Below are positions 1 to 6,612 of a stretch of DNA of 11,717 nucleotides, one piece after another. The position numbers were made by a program, and so were the translations under genes. A model generated the notes under the pieces. That model saw only the letters and a program-made list of their open reading frames with translations, did not search any database and had not been told where the DNA came from. This stretch comes from Beroe ovata (Eukaryota; Ctenophora; Nuda; Beroida; Beroidae), in assembly GCA_946803715.1 (NCBI GenBank), contig CAMPET010000083.1, forward strand, positions 215,412 to 227,128, in the 5' to 3' direction. Within the stretch, counting starts at the first letter, position 1. The number at the start of each line of letters is the position of its first letter.

Positions 1-28
1 TCCCTCTCACCTCACTTCCCTCTTACAG

Positions 29-470
29 CACGAAATGATACATGCGTTCCTGTTCGTTACACACAACAACCGAGACAGAGACGGCCATGGCCCCCAGTTT
101 CACAAACATATGTATCGCATTAACCGGGAAATTGGATCCAACATATCGGTAAAATACTAGCCTGTTCCGACAGATTGATCATTGATCAAACCTGATTCTT
201 TGTTAACACATTCCTATATTATCGTGACAGTTTAGAGTGATTTATTTCTCCCCTCAGGTTTATCACACGTTTCATGACGAAGTGCGCGCACAGAAGGTCC
301 ACGTGTGGCGATGCGAGGGCCCCTGTAAGGACAGGCCCCCGTTTCACGGGTATGTGCGGAGAAGTATGAACAGGGCGCCGGGCCCCCATGATCTGTGGCA
401 TGAACAACACAAAGCAACGTGCGGGGGAAACTTCGTCAAAATATTGGAACCACCCGGCTTCAAGAGTAAG
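29..470 (+). other. SPRTN: SprT protease domain and its zinc-binding subdomain (two exons)
   Basis: The catalytic unit is split by a 109-bp intron (149-257, donor GTAAAA, acceptor CCCCTCAG). The glutamate of HEMIH is the family's catalytic base and the two histidines bind the active-site zinc. The second exon supplies the small zinc subdomain that shields the active site in this family. The 240-bp intron 471-710 follows; its donor GTAATT is moderate, and a GTAAGG lies five bases upstream but in a phase that does not fit the next exon. All visible catalytic and zinc residues are intact. Confidence 0.93.
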
Positions 471-1907
471 GTAATTATTCCTTAATCGGTTTACTCTCTT
501 TCCATATCACCACTCAATTTGTATGATATTTTGCTTTTCTACAGAATTTGTATCAGCTACGATAGGTATGTGACCTTCTTTATCAATTCAAATGCCATAG
601 AGATAAGTTTGCCTGGCTGAGCCTGTTTGCGATAAGAACACGGATATTTGAATTATTCATTTCCTACTTTAGTGAAATGAAATGCAGCCAAATGATGATG
701 CATCCTTCAGAAAAAAGGGTCGAAAGATCCCCAGAAGCTGAATAAAACAAGTGTACATAAAGATTCAACGAAAACTGCCACCAACGATGCCGACCTGTCG
801 AGCACACCTAAGATAACCACCATATTCCAGAAGAAAACCGCGACTTCCCCGCCAGATTTCGCCTCCTCACCGCAGAAAATAGCAACTTCATCGCCGCCAA
901 ACTTTTTGTCCCAGCTTCCTGCTTCGTTCAAAGCATTCTCCGGAACCGGTCACAAGCTGGGATCGTCCTTACCGAATTCATCACAAAGCACAGTAAAACT
1001 TCACACTTCCAATTCATCACAATCTGGGGGAAGTACCGATAGATCATCTGTTCATAACCTTTCAAGTTCCCCTAATAAGTCAGGATACAAAGACATATCG
1101 ACATACTTCACGAAAACACAGCTTCTCGATATTTCGTCAGATGACTCTGAACTACTTATTTTGTCCCCACCCCACAAACGGAAGCGAATTCAGCCATCCC
1201 AAAGTGCGCAACCTCAGTCAGTATCGTGTCCCATTTGTAACAAAGCCGGTTTTACTGACATTAACATCCATGCAAATCTGTGTCTAAACGAGCAACTCAT
1301 GAAGGAAGCCGATAAAGATTCTCGATCCCCAACTAAAACAAAACTCTGCTCTTCACAGAACTCTATTGATGAGTTGCCAGCTTCGACACAACCGCGAAAA
1401 CAACGAGTTTCAATACGAGACTACCTGGACAGTGGCAACTCACCTTCCACCTCAACTAGCGGTCAGGTGAGGAGCAGTGGTGAGGTGAGGGGCAGTGGTG
1501 AGGTGAGGGGCAGTGACGAGGTGAGGAGTGGTGGTGAGGTGAGGAAGAGTGAAGAGAGGGTGTGTCCAGTTTGTGGTAAACACATATCGTGTGACGTCAT
1601 GACGGCACATCTTGCTGTGTGTATGAGCTCTATTCCTGGAGATGATGATGACGATGTGGTGATTGTCAGTGACACTCAGTCTACCGGGAATAGTAGCGGG
1701 GACAAACCTCCGCGTGATGATGTTACAACCAGTGTGACAGTTCCGGATAGTGTTACAGATGGTGTTACGGATGGTGTTACGGATGGTGTTACAGGTGTTA
1801 CGGATGGGGACATGGTGCAATGTCCTATTTGTGAGAGGAGGTTTAGACAGGCCATGATAAACACACATCTTGACTTGGAGTGCTTGTCTTTCAGCGAGTT
1901 CTCATGA
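29..1907 (+). CDS. SPRTN: SPRTN/Spartan DNA-protein crosslink metalloprotease, 5' truncated by window (exons 29-148, 258-470, 711-1907)
   Basis: SPRTN is a replication-coupled metalloprotease that digests proteins crosslinked to DNA in the nucleus. Three exons join in phase 0. The first (40 codons) starts after TTACAG and opens with the zinc-protease motif HEMIH, followed by GHGPQFHKH, where the third zinc ligand of the family lies. The second (71 codons) is the SprT zinc-binding domain, with RCEGPC and later EQHKATC giving a Cys-Cys-His-Cys set and the family block GYVRRSMNRAP. The third (398 codons plus TGA) is the regulatory tail: a p97-binding SHP box FSGTGHKLG (936-962), a degenerate PIP-like stretch ending ISTYF, a basic KRKR, and three C-x2-C...H-x3/4-C fingers like UBZ4. 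Human SPRTN has about 489 residues and one UBZ; here 509 residues are visible and the N-terminal part, roughly 110 residues by comparison, is outside the window. The joint 470 to 711 gives GFKSK-KKGSK, resembling the human protein at the same place. Identification is very secure; the tail's finger count is unusual. Confidence 0.96.
936..962 (+). other. SPRTN: SHP box, p97/VCP-binding motif in SPRTN
   Basis: The residues FSGTGHKLG match the SHP pattern F-x-G-x-G-x-x-L-G, the p97/VCP-binding element of SPRTN (FSGKGYVLG in human). It sits between the protease domain and the zinc fingers, as in vertebrates, so recruitment of p97 by this orthologue is a fair inference. Confidence 0.85.
1140..1187 (+). 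other. SPRTN: SIM-like acidic/hydrophobic stretch followed by basic NLS-like cluster
   Basis: The translated residues DDSELLIL (1140-1163) are an acidic/serine run followed by four aliphatic residues, the general form of a SUMO-interaction motif. The basic KRKR run at 1176-1187 follows closely and could be a nuclear localisation signal. Both assignments rest on pattern only. Confidence 0.45.
1227..1283 (+). other. SPRTN: UBZ4-like zinc finger 1 of SPRTN
   Basis: The ligands CPIC and HANLC form C-x2-C-x10-H-x3-C. Spacing between the second Cys and the His is one residue shorter than the usual 11 of UBZ4 fingers, and the Asp that normally lies two residues after the His (HLDxC) is Asn. Zinc binding looks possible; ubiquitin binding is uncertain. 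Confidence 0.75.
1467..1556 (+). repeat. SPRTN: 18-bp coding minisatellite, five units, in SPRTN linker
   Basis: GTGAGG starts at 1467, 1485, 1503, 1521 and 1539, exactly 18 bp apart, each preceded by AG. The array encodes five hexapeptides of the form VRxSxE or VRxGGE between fingers 1 and 2. The period is a multiple of three, so gain or loss of units would keep the frame. Each unit also resembles a 5' splice site. Confidence 0.9.
1563..1622 (+). other. SPRTN: UBZ4-like zinc finger 2 of SPRTN
   Basis: CPVC and HLAVC give C-x2-C-x11-H-x3-C, exact UBZ4 spacing. The position of the conserved Asp (HLD) is Ala. It is followed by a short acidic linker. Confidence 0.8.
1641..1673 (+). other. SPRTN: SUMO-interaction motif candidate in SPRTN
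   Basis: Five Asp residues are followed directly by VVIV and then SD. An acidic run next to V-V-I-V is a close match to the SIM pattern and lies between fingers 2 and 3. It suggests that this orthologue could read SUMO as well as ubiquitin; binding itself is inference. Confidence 0.7.
1751..1807 (+). repeat. SPRTN: 12-bp coding repeat encoding VTDG units in SPRTN
   Basis: Units of TGTTACRGATGG begin at 1751, 1763, 1775, 1787 (shortened to 9 bp) and 1796, encoding a VTDG-rich linker just before finger 3. The frame stays open throughout, including through the 9-bp unit. Confidence 0.88.
1821..1883 (+). other. SPRTN: UBZ4-like zinc finger 3 of SPRTN, C-terminal
   Basis: CPIC and HLDLEC give C-x2-C-x11-H-x4-C. 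This finger keeps the Asp of the HLD motif that ubiquitin-binding UBZ4 domains need, but has one extra residue before the last Cys. By position at the end of the protein it corresponds to the single human UBZ. Confidence 0.8.
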
Positions 1908-2288
1908 TGCTTTCTACGCAGTTTTTTAGTTTTCAATTGTTTTAATTCTATTTCTCTTTGATTAAATCATTGTTTGATATAATAGTTCTTACTGGAATGA
2001 TACCAGGTTACCTGTTCCAAACAGAACAGAACGCATCATTTATTGATCTTATTGTTACCATCTTTGTTTGAATTTATCTCAAAACAAATGGTTTTTCTTC
2101 ACCTATTCACATGATTTCAACATGCAATTTTCCAGCAACTCTACGCTCTCTTACCGCTCCCCACCCACTGTAGCATGGTGTGGAACTGAGGAAACGAGCT
2201 GCGTGTCATCAACCCTGACGCAAATCCTCCCTCTCCTCACCTCCTCACCTGGCACACGTACTCCCGCTAACACACCCTCCCTCACCTG
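1908..2288 (+). other. Intergenic spacer: SPRTN 3' end and ZDHHC 5' region
   Basis: The spacer is 381 bp. ATTAAA at 1961-1966, about 55 bases after the SPRTN stop, is a plausible poly(A) signal. The second half is pyrimidine rich and should contain the promoter or 5' UTR of the next gene; no TATA box or acceptor is clear. An open frame at 2068-2289 shows no domain and is treated as chance. Confidence 0.55.
1961..1966 (+). terminator. Candidate poly(A) signal ATTAAA for SPRTN
   Basis: ATTAAA lies 54 bases past the SPRTN stop codon, followed by T-rich sequence. It is the common variant hexamer and well placed for a short 3' UTR. Confidence 0.5.
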
Positions 2289-2599
2289 ATGTTCACCAAG
2301 AGTCTGATGGGTGTTCTCCACCAAATCCAACGCGTTGCATTCTCCATCCCTGTGATTATCATCCTGTCCATTGTACTGTGGTCGTACTACGCGTTTGTGG
2401 TCGCCCTCTGCGGGATACTACCCGGGGTGGATGTCAAGACATTCTACCTCGTGTCGTATCACGTGGTTTTTCTCCTCTTCATAGTGTCCTATCTCCGGGC
2501 TATTTTCTCTGATGCGGGCGGGGTGCCGCCACAGTTTTACCTCACCCCTGCTGAGAAGGATATGCTCGATAGGTAAACTAGAGTTCGTTATTGTTGTTT

Positions 2600-2655
<56 letters not shown>

Positions 2656-3620
2656 GATCATTGTTGTTGTTAGACACTGCGCCTTCTCAGATCTGAAGAT
2701 TCGCGACAGTTTTTGGAGGGTGTTGGAGAGAGATTGCCAATACACGAGAGTACACTAACGTCGAGTGTGCGGTACTGTGAGGTGTGTCTGTGTATCAAAC
2801 CAGACCGGTCTCACCATTGCTCCATATGTCGGAGATGCGTCCTCAAGATGGACCATCACTGTCCTTGGTGAGTAGCATTCCTCACTTGGTGTGTACCATT
2901 CCTCACTTGGTGAATAGCATTCCTCACTTTTATTGTCGTATTCATTCAATGCAAATTATCATCGTTGAGATTAATGTATTACATCAATACAACAGGATAA
3001 ACAACTGTGTTGGGTTCAAGAACTACAAGTTCTTTGTCACCTTCCTTCTCTACAGGTAAGCTTTTGAAGTCAACGATTACGAACTAAGACCATTCTTTTC
3101 AATTAATTCTGCGTCATTCCAACCATTCTAAATCCCCAGCTGTCTATACTGCCTGACTGTCTGTCTGTTCGTCGCTCCCTGGGCTGTCTTCATCTGGAAC
3201 AAGCTCCCCCAATACGACGACATCCCTGAAATGACCAAATTTCACGTCATGATCGTTTTCTTCGTTGCAGCAATGTTTTTCCTCGCAGTCTCAGGGTTGT
3301 GGGTGTTCCACGCTTTTCTTACCGCTAACAACAAGTCGACCCTAGAAATGGGTCGCAGTCCCCGCTTCAGACAACCCCGGGTCGACCCCAAGAACCCGTA
3401 TGATATGGGTTGTCGTAGCAACTGCACGGAGGTGTACGGCACAGGTCCATTCATGCTGTGCCCAGTGTATACAAGTCAGGGAAATGGTGTGGTGTACCAG
3501 CGTAAAGAGCAAGGACCGGGGGATACCAGACATTTGCTGGGGGAAATGGACAGTGAGGAGGAAACTACGATATATGATGCTAACTGTCCCCTCAACCTCG
3601 ACCCTGTGGAGAGTGTCTAG
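2289..3620 (+). CDS. ZDHHC2/15/20: DHHC palmitoyltransferase, ZDHHC2/15/20 type (exons 2289-2572, 2691-2867, 2996-3055, 3140-3620)
   Basis: This is a membrane S-acyltransferase that attaches palmitate to cysteines of other proteins, typically at Golgi or plasma membranes. The four exons join with every junction in phase 2 and give 333 residues, close to ZDHHC15. Membrane spans lie near residues 17-41, 51-72, 166-192 and 208-234. The cysteine-rich domain (about 122-164) has the zinc-binding Cys/His set, catalytic DHHC at 149-152 and then [17 protein letters not shown] after the second span, RLPIH before the Cys-rich domain and NPYDMGC...VYG in the tail (PaCCT-like) point to the ZDHHC2/15/20 clade. 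The usual TTxE motif is STLE (240-243). An in-frame TAA at 2268 supports the ATG at 2289. Introns are 118, 128 and 84 bp. The exact paralogue cannot be named without a tree. Confidence 0.95.
2588..2672 (+). repeat. (TTG)n microsatellite filling intron 1 of the ZDHHC gene
   Basis: About 85 bp of nearly pure TTG repeat, interrupted by GATCA near 2656, occupies most of the 118-bp intron 2573-2690. The acceptor used (CTTCTCAG ending at 2690) lies 18 bases past it. A nearer TTAG at 2671-2673 does not fit the reading phase. Confidence 0.95.
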
Positions 3621-4082
3621 TGTCACTACACTAGTGTCACTCACTCAACATCTCTGCTATCCTTCGTTTATAATACCGCTTTTGTTATACTGTAAAATGT
3701 GAGGCTGTTTTGTTAGGTTACACCGATTTATACTTTAGGTTACGTGCTTGTGGTGAATGTGTTCAGTGTATGCAGATTTATAGAGACAGCTTTTCGATCT
3801 TCGTGTGCTTCAAAATTGTCAGTTTGAAAAACATTAGATTTCTTAGAGCATGATAAATTTTCTAGCATTTTAACAACTGTTTATGTCATTTATGCTGTGA
3901 ATTTTCATGTTTATAGCTTATTGAGAACCGTGTTCTGAGGAGAGTTCTTACTGAATTCAAGGCAAATATTATTCTAGGTGATGATCTTATTTTGTGCCAA
4001 TAGTGGCACCACTGTTTACCAAATGAGTTCGCGTAACGCGCATTGCAGAACGTTTGGTACAATCATGCTTTTTTATATCGAT

Positions 4083-4092
4083 GTCACGTGAC
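4083..4092 (+). promoter_or_regulatory. GTCACGTGAC palindrome (CLEAR/USF-type E-box) upstream of GLRX5
   Basis: This 10-bp perfect palindrome equals the CLEAR consensus bound by MITF/TFEB-type bHLH-zip factors and also suits USF. It is about 95 bp upstream of the GLRX5 ATG, just after an AT-rich TTTTTATAT stretch. Function is inferred from position. Confidence 0.5.
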
Positions 4093-4145
4093 ACCAGTGC
4101 GTGCGCTGCGCTGCGCGTTTCTGTGAAAAGTTTCCGTTTCTTTTT

Positions 4146-4154
4146 CGCCATTTT
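4146..4154 (+). promoter_or_regulatory. YY1-like CGCCATTTT near GLRX5 start
   Basis: CGCCATTTT matches the core of YY1 sites that often lie just downstream of transcription starts. It is 34 bp before the ATG. The GC-rich TGCGTGCGCTGCGC stretch just upstream (about 4097-4110) is loosely NRF1-like. Confidence 0.35.
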
Positions 4155-4187
4155 CCTGTGTTGATTCAAACATTTACCATATAGGCC

Positions 4188-4804
4188 ATGTTAGCTGCGG
4201 CAAGAAGTATCCTGAGGCCCAGTATTGCACGGGCATGCAGATTCCTGGCAATGTCAGCGGATCAAAGAACCGACATTGAGTCCAAGATCAAAGCCGATAA
4301 AGTAGTGGTGAGTTACGAGAACCATCGAACATGTGTAATCAATTTGACGTTCTAAATGAGTCACTCAATTATGATTCCTTGCAGGTATTCATGAAGGGTG
4401 TTCCAGAGGAGCCGAGGTGTGGATTTAGTCGAGCAGTCTGTCAGATATTGGAAATGCATGGGGTTGACAATTTTACTGCTCACGACATTCTCCAAGACCA
4501 GAATCTGAGAGAGAACATCAAGGAATTTTCGGACTGGCCGACCATACCACAGGTAGAGTACTTCGTAATTCATATTCCAGATCATTCATGCCCCAAGTTC
4601 TTTGCCACCTGACCAATGGTCAGTGACCGTGCCGCATGACTGATTACATTGGATTTGGTCTATACATTACGTTATGCAGACGTATCACAGGTGTACGTAG
4701 GGGGTGAGTTTGTTGGTGGATGTGACATCATGATACAGCTACACCAAAACGGGGAGCTCATCGATGTCCTCAAAGACGTGGGGATAACTTCTCTTATCAA
4801 ATGA
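4188..4804 (+). CDS. GLRX5: Mitochondrial monothiol glutaredoxin 5 (exons 4188-4307, 4385-4552, 4691-4804)
   Basis: GLRX5 carries and hands over [2Fe-2S] clusters in mitochondria, with glutathione as co-ligand. Three exons, all phase 0, give 133 residues (human GLRX5 has about 157). Residues 1-26 are rich in Ala, Arg and Ser without acidic residues until the end, as in a mitochondrial presequence. The monothiol active site CGFS is at 52-55, preceded by VVVFMKG whose Lys binds glutathione in this family. WPTIPQ (91-96) and GGCD (105-108) are the other glutathione-contact motifs. The match to animal GLRX5 is clear throughout. TAG lies in frame six bases before the ATG, so translation cannot begin further upstream unless an intron intervenes; the CATATAG before GCCATG could itself be a 5' UTR acceptor. 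Introns are 77 and 138 bp with GTGAGT and GTAGAG donors. Confidence 0.97.
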
Positions 4805-5165
4805 TCTTTGACCCTAGCCCAAGTACCCACGTGATTTTTGTTATTTTGATTCGAGTTTATACAACGAGACTCTCTGTGCTCTGGCGTTGTTAATGTTATT
4901 GATTGAAATGGGAAATAGACGTTGGGGTCCCCGCTTACATGCCCTCAAGTTGGCCAATGCAACTATTCAGTAATCAGTAGTTATCTGATGCCACAAATTT
5001 GTTTACCATGTATTGGTAGTCCGTGGCTGTGATATATTCGAGTTTGTCTTCTAGAAACAACAGTGTTTCATTTACTTATTTTCGATTCGACTTTTGCGGA
5101 GAATTAAAAAGCGGGATTGAACTTTGGAAACAAGATAATTAGTTGAAAGACACATGGCTCAAAGA
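4805..5165 (+). other. GLRX5 3' flank, no gene seen
   Basis: This AT-rich stretch presumably holds the GLRX5 3' UTR. ATTAAA at 5103-5108 is a candidate poly(A) signal about 300 bases after the stop. No open frame or RNA gene was recognised. Confidence 0.45.
5103..5108 (+). terminator. Candidate poly(A) signal ATTAAA for GLRX5
   Basis: This variant hexamer lies in A-rich context about 300 bases after the GLRX5 stop and before the transposon-like element. AATAAA at 5451-5456, beyond the element, is an alternative. Confidence 0.35.
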
Positions 5166-5290
5166 TACAAGGGGTCATTCATAATAACTCAGCCTAGTAA
5201 ATAGTAATAACAAACGCCTACTAATACTCGAAATCGTGAGATAATCTCACAATTTCAGTATGATTTTTAGCTTATGAATGACCCCTACAA
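5166..5290. mobile_element. MITE-like non-autonomous DNA transposon, 115 bp, 14-bp terminal inverted repeats, TACAA duplication
   Basis: The element runs 5171-5285. Its ends GGGGTCATTCATAA (5171-5184) and TTATGAATGACCCC (5272-5285) are perfect inverted repeats of 14 bp. It is flanked on both sides by TACAA (5166-5170 and 5286-5290), read as a 5-bp target-site duplication. It has no coding capacity. An internal perfect inverted repeat GTGAGAT/ATCTCAC (5236-5250) would form a second hairpin. The superfamily is not assigned. Confidence 0.85.
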
Positions 5291-5516
5291 GGCGCAAAAA
5301 TTCAAATTCTGTAGATCGCCGTATTCATTCATCTCCATTTAAATATCTTGAGTCGATAAAATGAAAGTTTCAGTAATGATAAATTAAACCAATGAGTAAT
5401 GACAAATTAAACCAAACAGCTTTATAATTGACATGGAATACTGTAGAGTGAATAAAATTAATTGTAGCAGGATGTCGCTGCATGTTCATTGTACAAATGC
5501 CGCTTCTGGCGTACTG

Positions 5517-6180
5517 GTGTCAGCAACTTGTGTTGAATGACGAATGAGTAACCCTATCGTCACAGAGGACTGTTTTGACGTACTCATACTGGCGTCATCG
5601 AATTCCATCGCAAGCATACCTACGTCACAGTTACGCAGTGGTGTCAGCAACTTGTGAAGAATGAATACCCCAATCGTCACATAAGACTGTTCTGACGAAC
5701 TGGTGTCAAGGCATTCCATCGCAAGCATTCCTACGTCACAATGATGTAGTGGTGTCAGCAAGTTGTGACGAATGAGTAACCCTATCGTCACAGGGGACTG
5801 TTCTGACGTAATGGTGTCAACGCATTCCATCGTAAGCATTCCAGTCACAGTTATGCAGTGGTGTCAGGAAATTGTGACGAATGAGTATCCCTTTCGTCAA
5901 AGGACTGTTCTGACGTAATGGTGTCAACTAATTCCACCGTGAGCATTCCTACGTAACAGTTATGCAGTGGTGTCAGCAAGTTGTGACGAATGCGTACCGG
6001 AGTCGTCACAGAGACCGTTCTGACGTTATGCCAATGGTGTCAACGAATTCCATCGCAAGCATTCCTACGTCACAGTTATGCAGCGGTGTCAGCAAGTTGT
6101 TACGAACGCGTATTCCAATCGTCACAGAGGGCCGTTCTGTCGTACTGGTTTCAGTAACCCTACGTCACTGGTGTCATTGC
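5517..6180 (+). repeat. Tandem array of six ~110-bp units, each an internal duplication
   Basis: Units begin with GTGTCAGCAA or a one-base variant at 5517, 5641, 5752, 5861, 5970 and 6086, giving periods of 124, 111, 109, 109 and 116 bp; the last decays near 6180. Each unit has two related halves that both start with GTGTCA and end in a CGTCACAG-like sequence, so the array is a dimeric satellite built from a ~50-60 bp ancestor. Divergence between units is moderate and includes small insertions and deletions. It lies between the convergent ends of GLRX5 and the minus-strand gene. Open frames across it are by-products of the repetition. Confidence 0.92.
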
Positions 6181-6612
6181 AACGTATTGTTGGATTTCAC
6201 GCCTTCACCGTAGTGACAAATGATACCGTACTGCTTGTACTACAAGAGACAAGAAAATAATCAGCAGCTGAATAATGAATATTGTTCTCACGATTCGAGG
6301 ACTGATATTTTCAGCCATTATCCTGGCAATGACCTGGCACCATTCAACATATCTGTTGTCAGCACATTGCTTTAATAACAATATCATACTTAAACATCAT
6401 ACATGATAAAATTGCCCACATTTTATAACATCACAAATTTACATAACAAAGTACTTCAAATCAAATTCTCAAATACAACAACAACGAGATATATAATTAT
6501 GACTGATACAATCACAGTATTAAAGAGTTATACTCATAACAACGACGTAAAAATGCTTGTTTCAGAAAAGGCAGGATGGCATCAAATTTTTAAGACAAAA
6601 AGGGCTCCCGGC
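6181..6612. other. AT-rich 3' flank of the minus-strand gene
   Basis: No gene was recognised on either strand. On the minus strand the interval follows the stop at 6613, and ATTAAA (plus-strand TTTAAT at 6371-6376) about 240 bases later is a candidate poly(A) signal, so much of it may be 3' UTR. Confidence 0.4.
6371..6376 (-). terminator. Candidate poly(A) signal ATTAAA for the minus-strand gene
   Basis: The minus strand reads ATTAAA here, about 240 bases after the stop codon of the last proposed exon. No AATAAA is closer on that strand. Confidence 0.3.

Larger units (their letters stand above)
3621..4187 (+). other. Intergenic spacer: ZDHHC 3' UTR and GLRX5 promoter region
   Basis: The spacer is 567 bp. 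The left part is AT rich and presumably the ZDHHC 3' UTR; no canonical AATAAA is seen, only the weak variant GATAAA at 3852-3857. The right part, from about 4020, becomes GC and CpG richer and holds promoter-like motifs listed separately. No coding sequence was found. Confidence 0.5.

Noticed and set aside
542-575. Possible microexon between CTACAG and GTATGT in the SPRTN intron
   Set aside because: In the phase set by the flanking exons it contains an in-frame TAG, and direct joining of 470 to 711 gives a sequence that resembles other SPRTN proteins.
1452-1936. Long minus-strand open frames opposite the SPRTN tail
   Set aside because: They are created by the coding repeats on the + strand and show no domain or splice context of their own.
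2068-2289. 73-codon open frame before the ZDHHC gene
   Set aside because: No family resemblance; it is in a different frame from the enzyme and lies in a pyrimidine-rich promoter or 5' UTR region.
5486-5848. 120-codon minus-strand frame with repeated LAMEC-like segments
   Set aside because: It is open only through part of the tandem array; neighbouring units carry indels that break it, so it reflects DNA repetition.
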